Shown piece by piece: positions 11,201 to 20,133 of a stretch of 64,000 nucleotides of DNA. Where the stretch lies: positions 2,032,240 through 2,096,239 of the forward strand of contig JANAVB010009599.1 in assembly GCA_029216955.1 (NCBI GenBank). The letters run 5' to 3'. Position 1 is the first letter of the stretch. Each line of letters starts with the position of its first letter. A program made the translations under genes and the position numbers. A model generated the notes under the pieces. It did no database searches, had not been told where the DNA came from, and saw only the letters and a program-made list of their open reading frames with translations. Origin of the DNA: Iris pallida (Eukaryota > Streptophyta > Magnoliopsida > Asparagales > Iridaceae).

Positions 11201-12145
11201 CCACCAGTCTGAATCAGATCCTACAGCATCAACCTGTCCAATCATAGCAATTACATCAGTAATCATTGAGACTTTGCTAGGCTCACCTTGCTCTGATTTC
11301 TTGGCCGGTGTTGTGCATTCACTTTTGAAATGGCCCAACTGGCCACACTTGAAACAAGGCATCTTTGTCTTAGATTTCTTTGACTTGAAAGAAATTCCCT
11401 TAACATTCAAGTTGTTAGGGTTCTTCTTTTTCTTCTGGAAATCTGCACGCTTTCCCTTTCCCTTTGGTTCCCTTGATGAAACCAAGTTTGCGTTAGCCAT
11501 CTGCTTGGAAAGCGTGTCAACTTTATGTTGAGCCCTCATCTGGTCTTCAACATAAATTTCCTGCAGGAGATCTTCAAGGGTGATCTCCAGCTTCTTCCTA
11601 TGCATGTTTGCATAGAACTTACTCCACCCAGCGGGGAGCTTTGAGACAATCCCTCCAACAACAAACTTGTCGGGGAGGGGCATAGCCTCGTCTTCCAACT
11701 TCTGTCGCAGCTTCAGAAATTCTTTGACCTGCGGCAGCATGGACTTCTCGTCCTCAAAGAGCCATTTGTGATATTTTTCAGCCACAAATATTTTGCTCCT
11801 GTTCTTGTCTTCTTCGTACAGTTTTTCTAGAGACTCCCATATGTCTCTGGCAATTGGTTTCTTAATGTAGGATTCTGCTAGAGAATCCTCCATAGCATTC
11901 AGGATAAGCAACCTGCAAATGCTATTTTCCCTTCTCCACTTGGCCTGAAGTTTAGTAGCCGCAGTGATTGCGGCAGCAGACCCAGTATCTGGAACAGTAG
12001 GTTCCTCTTCAAGCAGTACGTGATCAACGTCTCTAAGTTGAAGAGTGAGATAAACCTTCCTCTTCCAGACTTGATAATGCTCTCCATCAAACTTCTCTAA
12101 CTTACAGAAGTCAATGTTTAGGAGAGAAGCATTAATATTTTCCAT
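8222..12145 (-). CDS. Copia Gag-Pol polyprotein, intact
   Basis: This single 1307-residue frame encodes the proteins needed for copia retrotransposition in the cytoplasm and integration in the nucleus. Gag occupies about residues 1-300, with a UBN2-like region and a CCHC knuckle at 264-277 (CFKCGQLGHFKSEC). The protease active site is D317-T-G-A. Integrase has a zinc-binding H449/H454/C479/C482 and a D508, D571, E607 triad; the last spacing is 35, as expected for retroviral-type integrases. RT spans about 830-1070 with WIFKKK, TAFLNGEL and YVDDML. RNase H occupies the C-terminal part (DASWCSEVESERSTGG, SWKSKKQTMLSRSS). No catalytic residue appears lost. The start ATG lies only 23 nt from the LTR, and no other upstream ATG in frame is available. 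Confidence 0.97.
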   Translation of the reverse strand: MENINASLLNIDFCKLEKFDGEHYQVWKRKVYLTLQLRDVDHVLLEEEPTVPDTGSAAAITAATKLQAKWRRENSICRLLILNAMEDSLAESYIKKPIARDIWESLEKLYEEDKNRSKIFVAEKYHKWLFEDEKSMLPQVKEFLKLRQKLEDEAMPLPDKFVVGGIVSKLPAGWSKFYANMHRKKLEITLEDLLQEIYVEDQMRAQHKVDTLSKQMANANLVSSREPKGKGKRADFQKKKKNPNNLNVKGISFKSKKSKTKMPCFKCGQLGHFKSECTTPAKKSEQGEPSKVSMITDVIAMIGQVDAVGSDSDWWVDTGATCHVCSSKEWFTTYTPTSEAVVMANQAQAEVLGIGTVILKLTSGKSLTLQGVKHVPAIAKNLISGGLLCNAGLRMDINAGQMVMSIKGTYFGKAFYTEGLFKIQLVNQSNVINVINEITPSAYTLELWHNRLGHVHCKRINRMSSLGLISKCGGKVEKCEVCAQTKITRKPFPRVNRSTDLLELVHSDICDFKQFSTKAGMKYFITFIDDFSKYAFVYLLKAKDEAFEKFKEFGAEAERQTGQQLKRIRSDRGGEYRSHEFASFCKEHGIVNETTAPYSPQSNGVAERKNRTLTEMINSMLLTTGLSKCYWGEAALTATFILNRVPHATSDVTPHELWFKVRPNLNVIRVWGCLAYVKLPDLKIQKLGTRTTKTIFLGYAEKSDARRFLDIESNHIIESRDAEYFEDKFARHKNIVLSDVPENNEGAQETEVFKEDVVQEDVDTTVEPEQAEPSAKRVRRPKDFGSDFVTYHVEADPLTYDEAMKTRDAVFWKETIDNEIDSITSNNTWVLVDLPEGAKPIGCKWIFKKKMKADGTIDKFNARLVAKGFSQKQRIDYFDTYAPVARMTTIRMLIALAAIHKMVIHQMDVNTAFLNGELTEEIYMQQPEGFVIRGLEDKVYKLVKSLYGLKQAPKMWHEKFDKVIRSNGYMVSDTDKCVYTKFADGRGVIVCLYVDDMLILGTDISCVTETKKFISSKFSMKDLGKADVILGIKIIRTDTGLALSQSHYIEKMITRYGYRDLPGIDTPYRCDLKLKPNSGKSVRQLEYASVMGSLMYATTATRPDIAFAVGMLSHFTSNPGTEHWKAVKRVMRYLKKTQTYALYYSGDPQVVEGFSDASWCSEVESERSTGGYIFTMGGAAISWKSKKQTMLSRSSMESEFFALDTAAEEAEWLRELMYDLPVVGAHIPAIPIYCDNQATAVVASNDLFNGKKRTVRLKHRAVHDLIKRGVIAVIDVRSQENLADPFTKGLKRQLVNDTACKMGLKAF

Positions 12146-12167
12146 CGTAGCAATAAAGCTTTGAGAT
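12146..12167 (-). other. 22-nt leader and presumed primer-binding region of copia B
   Basis: Minus-strand sequence ATCTCAAAGCTTTATTGC lies between LTR and gag ATG. The first ten bases are also present in A (1949-1958). It resembles only weakly the usual plant copia site TGGTATCAGAGC (complementary to initiator tRNA-Met). It is either a degenerate version or a match to another tRNA. Confidence 0.5.
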
Positions 12168-12898
12168 TGTTATTGCCGGGAACGCCGGGGCACGCTTTTC
12201 GATGAAAAATACAGAAACTGAAATAGTTGTAAAGACAACGTTTCAAATGCAATTCCTTAAAGAAGGTTTTGCAACGGAGATCCAGAAGGATTCTGCAAAT
12301 TACGAGATCTAAAAAGATATCGTAATACACGAATAATCTAAAGAAATTTTCGTGATCGTAGCAAACTGGCAGTAGTGCCTTCTAAAAAGAAGATACTGAC
12401 AGAACTACTGAAGGCAACAGAAGGATGACAGGCGAGAGATGGAAATGCTGGGGTGAATAATCACCGTTGCTCAAAGCTTTATTCGCCCTCTGCGAACAGC
12501 TTCCAGGAACCAGCAAGATTGACGGAAAACCTTGGAACCCTCCTGCTCTTCTGACTCCTCGGAAGACGGCGGACTCCTCTGGCAATGGCTCTACTCTTTA
12601 CTCTCTGTTTGAAGTAACAGAACCCACGCGTACTAAAAAGTACTAGTGTTTGTGTTAAAGAACACGCTCACTACTCTGTTGTGTTAAAGAAAACTCTACA
12701 TGCTCACTACTCTGTTGTGTTAAAGAACACTTACGAGTTTTTCTCCCTGAAATTCTGATTACTACTGCACTCAGAGAGAGGAGAGAACCTGCATATATAG
12801 CCCACGGGACGGTTGCCAAGCAGTTGCATGAACAACTTCAGGGTAGTGGCAGAACCACTCCTGAACGTGCAGCAACTGCTGCAACCGTTCCCGCTCTA

Positions 12899-13112
12899 AT
12901 ATGCAGCCAGCCATACGCACACTACGCACTCTACGCACACTGCGTACGCTGCGCACACTGCGCACTCTACGCACGCTGCGTACGCTGCGCACACTGGGCG
13001 TACTGGGCTGCGTACTGGGCTGCGTAACTGGGCCAGCGTAACTGGGCTCGCGTAACGGGCCGCGCAACGTGGTCGCGCAAGTGGCTCGCGCAACGAGCGC
13101 AACTTAAGCGCA
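12899..13112 (-). repeat. TGCGTACGC-type array in B 5' LTR
   Basis: Same array as in the 3' LTR with about one extra unit (CTACGCACACTGCGTACG). It lies in the expected transcribed leader, upstream of the Gag start. Open frames across it are low-complexity (SVRSVRRVRSV) and not genes. Confidence 0.88.
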
Positions 13113-13226
13113 CTATGCGCCTAGCGACGATGCTGACGTGCTAAGTGCAAAGTGCGCCAACAAAACGCCACATTACGCCTCATGAGCCCTTGAGCCCGAG
13201 TCCGAGCCCGAGTCCGAGTCCGAGTC

Positions 13227-13249
13227 GCTAAGCTCCTACGGAGCTTAGC
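13227..13249 (-). other. Perfect leader hairpin, B 5' LTR
   Basis: Arms GCTAAGCTCC and GGAGCTTAGC with a TAC loop, about 140 nt downstream of the TATA-like box, at the upstream edge of the CCGAGT repeats and the array. Confidence 0.85.
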
Positions 13250-13463
13250 TCCATGGAAATAAATTTCCAAGAGCAAAAAGCTTACAGCTTCTTAATTGTT
13301 GATTAAGCCTTTATACCATTAATAATTAATCCCACATGGCACACACCCATGTGCACTACATGTGCATCTCCATAAAGAGAAAAGACTCATATATATGGAG
13401 ATACACATTCCTTTCTAGCCGATGTGGGACTAAAAACCAAAACAAAAGGCTACAAACCCAACA

Positions 13464-14371
13464 TTATATATCTTAGATTAAATTTTTTCTAAAACTATTA
13501 ATTTACAAAAAAGAGTAAAAACCTCAAGTTTCCCCAACAGTCAGTCGTCTACCACCGACAAGCGACGGCCAATCAGGTGCGCCCTCTGCCTCTTTTCTCA
13601 CACCCCAAGCCATATGCAACAACACTTTCCATATCTTCCCTCTCGAGTAGAAGGGGTGGAGATGGAAGTCGTGGCAATGGTGTACCTTCCCACTTCCTTC
13701 TACCCCGTTTCTACAACCCGTCCTTAAAGCCCCTCCTCCCCCTTTGGTCTTGTTTCTGCAGCTGCAGCGACAACGAGAATGTTGGCCAATGCCGACGGCA
13801 GCGACCTTTGATGTAACTAGGGGGAAGGGTTGAGAAAGAAAATAGAGTGGTAGAGGTATGAGGTGACTGACAAGGGTGTGGGGCTTCCAAGAGTACAAGG
13901 CGACAACGAGAATGTTGGCCAATGCCGACGGCAGCGACCTTTGATGTAACTAGGGGGAAGGGTTGAGAAAGGAAATAGAGTGGTAGAGGTATGAGGTGAC
14001 TGACAAGGGTGTGGGGCTTCCAAGAGTACAAGGCCGAGGGAGGATTTGAGAGAGAATGGGTTAAAGGTGTAGCCATGATGAGATGGATTTTTTAATCTAG
14101 AACTTTTTCTATTGATTTTTAAATTACTTTTATTTCATTCTATCTTAACAAGGGATATTTTGGTCATTATGTGTCATAAACTGATGGTTTTGACTAGGAA
14201 ATAGACAACAGGAGGAAGTTCGAAAAAACTTTGATACTGGGAGGGAACCTGAAAAACCAAAAACAACAAGAGGATTCCATTAATGACTCAATCCTATTCA
14301 TGATCACTTGAACTTTGTTCAGTAAGACAATTTATGAGCCGACTAAGATTCAAGTAGAGATTGATGACGAA
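13464..14371. other. Intergenic region, no gene recognised
   Basis: After the TTATA duplication of element B there is noncoding DNA. Its main structure is the 133-bp direct duplication annotated separately. Long open frames here come from the duplication and have low-complexity composition. Confidence 0.5.
13768..14033. repeat. 133-bp tandem duplication
   Basis: Copy 1 (13768-13900) and copy 2 (13901-14033) start CGACAACGAGAATGTTGG. The only difference noticed is gagaaagaaaa against gagaaaggaaa, so the duplication is recent. Confidence 0.93.
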
Positions 14372-14671
14372 GAGAAGACCAGTGTTCTAAATTGCGGCCT
14401 AGGCGACCGTCTAGGCGCTAGACAGCCTCCTGCCACACCGGAACCCCCTAAGATGCCCTAGGCGATTTTAAAATTAAAAAAAAATCAAAACTAACCTTGT
14501 CGGAATTGGACGGCGATGACTACCGGTGGTGGTGGTGGTTCTGCTACTGCGCTGGTGGTGCGGTGGCGGTGCTATTGCGCTGGTGGTGGCGGGGCGGTGG
14601 TGCGACAGTGGGGCGGTAGTGGTGGTGCGGTGGCGGTGCTACGAGAAGAGGGAGGAGAGGTGAGAGGGAGG

Positions 14672-14676
14672 AGACT

Positions 14677-14716
<40 letters not shown>
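14672..14716. repeat. (CT)n microsatellite
   Basis: About 45 bp of uninterrupted CT dinucleotides inside the hAT-like element. Confidence 0.95.
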
Positions 14717-14718
<2 letters not shown>

Positions 14719-14746
14719 CATTGGGTTTTATATACAAAAATTTGAT

Positions 14747-14810
14747 AGAAAAAGTGGAGATTCGAACCAGTAACCCTTTGGAGAGCAGCCCTATACTACT
14801 AGGTCAAATA
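14747..14810 (-). mobile_element. tRNA-like SINE head (minus strand)
   Basis: On the minus strand, TTTGACCTAGTAGTATAGGG resembles an A box (14789-14806 region) and GGTTCGAATC (14759-14768) is a near-perfect B box. The spacing of about 30 nt fits an internal pol III promoter. Downstream comes an AT-rich body without a clear SINE tail. It could be a degraded tRNA-derived SINE rather than a tRNA gene, since no acceptor stem pairing is visible. Confidence 0.6.
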
Positions 14811-14826
14811 TGATTTGTGTTTATAA

Positions 14827-14836
14827 ATATATATAC

Positions 14837-14895
<59 letters not shown>

Positions 14896-14997
14896 CAAAT
14901 GACCTCTAGCCTAGTGGTTAAGAGAGATGCATGCGGCCTGAGTGGTCAGGAGTTCGAATCCCAGTGGGAGCGATTCCAGAAACAATTTACCTGGTTC

Positions 14998-15051
<54 letters not shown>
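14827..15051. repeat. (TA)n microsatellites
   Basis: Two TA tracts (about 14837-14893 and 15001-15051) flank the plus-strand SINE head. Confidence 0.95.
14895..14968 (+). mobile_element. tRNA-like SINE head (plus strand)
   Basis: TAGCCTAGTGG (about 14907-14917) fits the pol III A-box pattern, and GAGTTCGAATCCC (about 14950-14962) fits the B box. Like the opposed copy at 14747-14810, it begins with ATGACCT or ATTTGACCT. The two heads face each other across a TA microsatellite. A true tRNA is unlikely because no cloverleaf stems close. Confidence 0.65.
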
Positions 15052-15055
<4 letters not shown>

Positions 15056-15168
15056 GTAACATATACATTTTAAAAAAAAAATCAGTACGTCGCCAAGGCA
15101 GCCTAAGCGCTAGGCGCCCCTTTGGCGCACCGAACCCGCCTAGCAAAATTTATAACATTGGATAAGAC

Positions 15169-16764
15169 ATTATTTATTAGCTTTTCTTACTTTTGGAAGA
15201 GTTACTATTAGTTATAAGATGTCTAATGAAATCTGAAAGAAATTTTCTACATGAATAATCGTATAGAAAATTTCCAGGAATAATGTAGCATATATAGGAA
15301 GAGTCAGAGAAAGCCTTACAATAAAGTTTTCCAGGAATAATATATCATCACTGAAACAAAAGGAAGATACAATACAAAGGTTTTACAAGAAGTTATAATA
15401 AGTCCTGTAGGAGTTAGATAAGGAGAGTTAGATAAGGTGACGTGATAGGCACAAGATGAGATTGCAATTGCAAAAGAAGAGACTAATGAGATATTAGTTT
15501 CTAATTTTGAACTGTGGAGACACTAACAAGTTTTTTGGATTTTAGATTTGGATGTTCTATCATGCGTGCCCAATTTGATAATTGTTTGTATATATGAACA
15601 TACAGATGACAAATGTTAAGATTATATTATACCAACTTCAAAGAGGTATCATAGATCTCTTTTTGGACTTTAGACTCTATCAAGGCAAAATTACAATTGA
15701 GGTGGAGCAATGGAGCTTTAGAAGAGGAACCATATGATGAACGAGAAGAGGTAAAAAACTTATTTGTCGTAAGGGGATAAGGTAGGAGACTACTTTGGAT
15801 GTTGCTGCTTTGGTTTCAACTTGGAGGGTAGTAAAGTAGAGCTCTTTCGAGTTTTGTTTGAGCTGGTAAGTTTGGTTGTCCATTAGACTTGATCAACTAT
15901 GGTCTTTAATTTAATGTTCTTGTAGATACATTTTGAGTCAAGGTGAAGATTGTTGCCTTATGACTCATAATTATGATTGGTTTTTGGTATTGGCGTTCAA
16001 CTCTACATGAGTTTGTTTATTGGAGGAACAAATGTCCATAGATGCAGAGACAACAATAAAATTATAAAATTAAATAATCCTAGAGTCTATGATGCACAAA
16101 CACCAGTTTGACACGACATGTGGCACCTACTTTGGTGTGTCCGAGGGTATTTCGGAGTGTCTGTGGCGTGTCCAATATGTGTCCGACACAGACACAACAC
16201 GGACACATCATGAATTTTGGAGTGTCCATGCTTCTTAGCCTAGAGTTCTAGATTTTTCGATCGATTGTGGCCGGTATAAGCGACTTTGGTTTCGTAGAGG
16301 CTGGTGTTATTAAAAGATGCCAAAGACGCTCGTCAAGGCAAAGCGAGCAAAGCGATGTGACCCTTTGCAGCCTCCAAGTCCCTCAAGCATCATGATGTTA
16401 TCAAGATGCTGCCTAGGCATGTCCACTTAGAAGACACACAAGGAGCTTGAGGTGCTCGCCTCAAAGTGCAGTTGCCATCAACGATCAATTTTAACATTCA
16501 TCCTCTGAGAAAACATATTCTAAGGTCTGGGTCTCAAGGATATAAAAGGAAATTTAGGGCTATAAATCTAGCTTTGTATACTATGATAACATAGATGATG
16601 GCTTAGATGATACATAAGATGATGATAAAGAAATTACAACATTATACCAATAATATCGTAGATCACATAATTTTGCACTCTAGAAACATGAGCATAAGTC
16701 CAATTTGGGTCTCTTGTTTTGTTTGCATGTGACCATTAGTATGAGACAAAACATGAGAGTACTT
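15169..16764. other. Intergenic region, no gene recognised
   Basis: No coding signal is visible. 16100-16215 contains clustered GTGTCC/GGACAC words (tgtgtccgacacagacacaacacggacac), also found in intron 1 of the EMC6-like gene and in LTR E2. 16300-16480 has aagg/gctcgcct-rich sequence of the kind seen again near 17490-17560, probably decayed transposon. Confidence 0.5.
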
Positions 16765-16890
16765 TCTATGCAGTTAAAAACCGTTATATATCGGTTATAT
16801 AACCGATATATAACGGTATCGGTTCGAAACCGATTTTTTTTGGAAAAAAAGGGTAAAATATCGGTACCGATATTATCGGCCGATATGACC

Positions 16891-16927
<37 letters not shown>

Positions 16928-17306
16928 TTTTTAAAAAACCGATATATCACAGTTAGGTTTAGTTAAATCACTGGTATATCGGGTTTGAGGCTAATGATGA
17001 TTAATAGAAGTTGAAACTTGAAAGTTGAATTGAGGATCTTTTTTGTTTTCATATTAATTGAACCGTTTTGAAGTGGTATTTTTTTATATTGTAATGTTTG
17101 TTTGGGTATGAACCTTTTAGTTTTAATGCTTTAAGAAACTCTTCTTGCATATTTTATAATAGATAATTATTAAGTGTGTTGTTCATATATAAAAATTGTG
17201 TTAAAAATACAAACCGATATTTACCGTTATAAATTTGATATATCGATGATATATAAATAATTCTACTGGACCGTTATCATGAAAAAACCGTTTTTAACTA
17301 CATAGA
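16765..17306. mobile_element. Palindrome-rich inverted-repeat element
   Basis: The ends TCTATGCAGTTAAAAACC and (inverted) TCTATGTAGTTAAAAACG form about 20-bp terminal inverted repeats. The left interior is a chain of CGG/CCG palindromes: a perfect 36-bp palindrome at 16781-16816, then GGTTCGAAACC, ATATCGGTACCGATAT and TATCGGCCGATA, then a TA tract. No clear target duplication was found, so the superfamily is open. Confidence 0.6.
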
Positions 17307-18660
17307 CTACATTTATTAGTCATATCGTAATTATCCTCAGATTTAGTTTACGCATTGCAGTTACAATAATTTGCAATATGTGTTTGTTGTTGAAGTCATG
17401 ATTTATTGATTATTCCAATTGATTTAAGTTAGGATTAACTTGAATTGTTTAGTATAGTTTTTTTTCTTTAACTTGGCAGTTGGCACTAGTGCTTAAGGGC
17501 CTAGGACACCTTAGCTCCTTACGGGAGCCTTGATGCCTTAAAAGCACTCGTGGAGGCCAAAGCACACAACACTGAGAGAAAATGATTAAAAGCGAGAGGT
17601 CCAAAGAGATTTTTTCTGTAGAAGAGTTTCTTTTATTTGACATTTTCAGTCTATTGAGGATCTAGGTCTGAGAGCTGTTGGTTATAGTTTAGAAACTATT
17701 ATCAAAACAAGTTTGTTCGACGCATCTGTGTGGTTGTTTGTATAATCTCAGTGCTACTTTTCGGAACAAGTTTGTGTTATGTTTCACCTCATTATCGGCT
17801 GAAACTATCGAAAATATCAAAACCCACCGATTCAAATCGAGTTTTAGAATCATTTCTTGCCGTCTCCAATGCTCCAATTTATGCTTTATTCTCAATATAA
17901 GAGTTGCATACAGAAAGAAACAATGACTCATACAAACGATAGCCTAATGCAAATGTCTCCTATATAAGAATTTAGTTGCTCCCGATCTCATATGTGGCCC
18001 CGAAGCATGTATGGGCTTCATATTGTCGTGGGAGATGAGAGACAAAATGTATGCTTCCCCGTTGATTTCCCTAATGGCCTGCATCAACTTATCGCCCATA
18101 GACGTAGGGGAAGAGTATCATCGTACAACCTAATTGTATCTCCATGCGAGTTGAACATCAAAAAATTGCAATTATTATGTAGACATCAACTAAAAGGACT
18201 GATGTCAACAGATTCGCTAAATGTTTGGTTTAAAAGATGACACCAGTACTCCTTTGTATATAGCTTGCTAATAAGACTACAGTATGAGGACACAAGAACA
18301 TAGAGTGGATATATTCTATTTCATGATTGTAAGTTTCAGATGATAGGGTGGATAACTGGATAACAGTAGTTTGGAAGTCTGAAAACACTTTTAATATGAT
18401 GTACAAGATCAGAGGAATGAATAACAAATTATTAAGGATTTAAACTTGGTTCGAACAAGTTTCTGTATGACATATAACCATTTAGAGAAAACTGAAGGGA
18501 GGAGGGGAAAAAAAAAACCAAGTCTAGAGAAATAACCAATGAAACTTGAAATTGCTTTTAGGGATGCCATTATATATGTAAGCAGTTGCAATAAAAAAAG
18601 TATAGTAACAAAGACGGTACTGAAAAAACAAACAACAGCTATAAAAGAAGTTGAAGAGGA
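17307..18660. other. Intergenic or 3' region downstream of the EMC6-like gene
   Basis: No gene was recognised. The minus strand here should contain the third exon and 3' UTR of the EMC6-like gene. No stretch encoding the expected C-terminal membrane segment was found by eye. Confidence 0.45.
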
Positions 18661-18683
18661 AAAGAGGCTATTAAGAATTATAC

Positions 18684-20133
18684 CATGAGCCCACTGAAAA
18701 ATCCATCAAAAATGATCCTGTTCCAAGAGTCGAAATACTTGTGGACGGAGAATTTTGCCTTCACTGCAAGCCCGACGGAAGCAACAGCCATTACCAAGAA
18801 ATAGAAGATGAAGCCCATCAATCCTGTGAACCCCCATATTCCAGCAGCCACTCCTCCTATGATGGACAAAAAGGTACGGCTGCAGAGACATAAGTTTCCT
18901 CCATCAGACATGTTTATTAACATTGAAATACAGATAACATCTTAAAGTCCCCTACCACTGCACCGAAACTCTAGATAAACTTTAGCAAACCACTTAATAA
19001 CTATTGTAACTTAAGAGTGAAGAACAAGAATATAATATAATATAATATTTTGAAAGTTTTGAACTGAAGTACAACATACAAAATGTATGCATCCCGTATT
19101 CGTATCGTGTCCTTATTCTGTTTGTGTCCGTACTCGTGTGACATAAAATTACAACTAACAACGTGCGTGTGAGATGCAAAGACAGAATAGGAGGTTTTAT
19201 CTACGCGATATTTTAGTCAGTCCGCACACACTACTCCAAAACTGGTGACGTAAAGTATTGTTCCTTGTGCCACGTATCCGGACACGATACCGGGCACCAG
19301 GATCCACCAAGATAGGTGTCGTGTCCATATTACCGTCCCCAGAAAAAAAAAATTCTTTTTCTGTAGAGCTTTACTATGCCTACAAACAAATGTTTACAAT
19401 TCCCTTACAACCGCCACGTGTCGGACTTCAATTGGAGGAGAGGGGAAGTGGTGGGGTCGAATGAAACCCATGTAGACCCTAAGGTACCGTTTGGGAAGGG
19501 TGGAAAATGGGAGGAAAGAAAAAGTTGAGGGGAAAGTGAGAGGAAAATTTTAAATGATGGTGTTTGGAAAGGGGGAGAGAACATGGGAGAGGAAAATTTG
19601 AGAGGAAAAAGTAGGTGGGTCCCACCAAAAAAATTTTCTCCCAAATGTGGGAGGAAAATGGAGAGAGATGAGAGGAATTTGAGTGAATTTACCCCACCAC
19701 CCCTCAAAAAGTTAAAATTAAATCATCATTTGAGAATACCATGGAGGAAATAGTAATTATACCTATATCCATAAACAAATAAAAAATTGTTTTTAAACTT
19801 TTCATTTCCCTACTTTTTGTCCATCCAAACAAAGGAAGGGAAAATTAACTTTCCTTCATTTTCCTTCCCCTCCATTTTCCTTCCCCTCAAATTTTCCTCT
19901 CCCTCCCCCCCCAAATGTTCCCAAACACAGTGTAAAAAAATACCTCATAACCGCTACCCCTACAGTTGCCAAGCAGACCCTAAAAAATATAGACGTGGAG
20001 AATATATAATAAAAGCAGCAGATCTAGAGAAGAAAGAGAGGGAGGACCTATAGTTGATGGACTTCATGTTGATCTGCAAGTTCTCGGCACTGAAGATGGG
20101 GATCTCGTCTCCCGCCGATTTCTGCGTCGCCAT
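18684..20133 (-). CDS. EMC6: EMC6-like ER membrane protein complex subunit, C-terminal exon not located
   Basis: EMC6 is a small three-helix subunit of the ER membrane protein complex, which inserts membrane proteins into the ER bilayer. Exon 1 (20133-20048, 28 codons plus AG) begins MATQKSAGDEIPIFSAENLQ. A GT donor at 20047-20046 and an AG acceptor at 18881-18880 join it to exon 2 (18879-18684). The junction makes a serine codon and the family sequence SRTFLSIIGGVAAGIWGFTG. Exon 2 continues through two hydrophobic segments to KYFDSWNRIIFDGFFSGLM, where another GT donor follows. Read-through would add only V then stop, giving about 94 residues against roughly 110 for the family and losing the third helix. 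Exon 3 may be farther left, highly diverged or deleted. Intron 1 holds a MITE. Confidence 0.85.
19095..19330. repeat. GTGTCC-rich dispersed repeat in intron 1
   Basis: Words such as cgtatcgtgtcc, gtgtccgtactcgtgtgac, atccggacacgatacc and ggtgtcgtgtcc recur across about 235 bp. The same vocabulary occurs at 16100-16215 and densely in LTR E2. No element ends were resolved. Confidence 0.5.
19483..19932. mobile_element. Harbinger/Tourist-like MITE in the EMC6-like intron
   Basis: The 450-bp element has inverted ends sharing GTTTGGGAA (GGTACCGTTTGGGAA left, CACTGTGTTTGGGAA inverted right), flanked by TAA on both sides (19480-19482 and 19933-19935). The 3-bp TWA duplication fits PIF/Harbinger. The interior is purine-rich on one side and pyrimidine-rich on the other, and no protein is encoded. 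Confidence 0.65.

Larger units (their letters stand above)
5865..13463 (-). mobile_element. Complete copia element B
   Basis: Two LTRs (5865-7135 and 12168-13463) start TGTTATTGCC and end CCCAACA. They are flanked by identical 5-bp duplications TTATA (5860-5864 and 13464-13468). Between them, on the minus strand, are a 22-nt leader, a 3.9-kb open reading frame (8222-12145) and about 1.1 kb of 3' noncoding DNA ending in a purine tract. The LTRs differ by scattered substitutions, an array-length change near 6610 and a 22-bp gap near 6815. This suggests recent insertion. The element appears structurally autonomous. Confidence 0.96.
12168..13463 (-). repeat. 5' LTR of copia B
   Basis: The right LTR copy, 1296 bp, TGTTATTGCC to CCCAACA. 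On the minus strand a TATATATA box is at 13389-13396, a leader hairpin at 13227-13249 and the CpG-rich array at about 12899-13112. It is the presumed promoter for the polyprotein RNA. Confidence 0.94.
14380..15160. mobile_element. hAT-like non-autonomous element
   Basis: The ends CAGTGTTCTAAATT and (inverted) CAATGTTATAAATT are terminal inverted repeats followed on both sides by CTAGGCG words. The flanks are 8-bp near-identical duplications GAGAAGAC (14372-14379) and GATAAGAC (15161-15168), the length typical of hAT transposons. No transposase is present. The interior holds CT and TA microsatellites and two tRNA-like heads. Confidence 0.8.

Noticed and set aside
12771..13102. SVRSVRRVRSV-type open frames in the B LTRs (also 6467-6839)
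   Set aside because: Read-through of the TGCGTACGC array inside an LTR; the pattern follows the DNA repeat, not a protein family.
13524..14076. Possible serine/proline-rich gene on the minus strand
   Set aside because: The long frames arise from the 133-bp tandem duplication and repeat the same peptide; nothing supports a gene.
14895..14968. A functional tRNA gene
   Set aside because: A and B boxes are present, but acceptor and anticodon stems do not close, and a related opposed copy lies in the same transposon; a SINE head is more likely.
14899..15165. Open frame with an IYIYIY run
   Set aside because: Translation of TA microsatellite DNA; the same applies at 22490-22789 and 41749-42061.
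17992..18240. Plus-strand 82-codon frame beside the EMC6-like gene
   Set aside because: No recognisable domain, on the strand opposite to the likely 3' region of EMC6, and in AT-rich noncoding surroundings.
18500..18660. A possible EMC6 exon 3 just downstream of the donor (TTTTTTCAG then about 30 open codons)
   Set aside because: An acceptor-like site exists and the frame is hydrophobic, but the encoded residues do not resemble the expected C-terminal helix closely enough to call.
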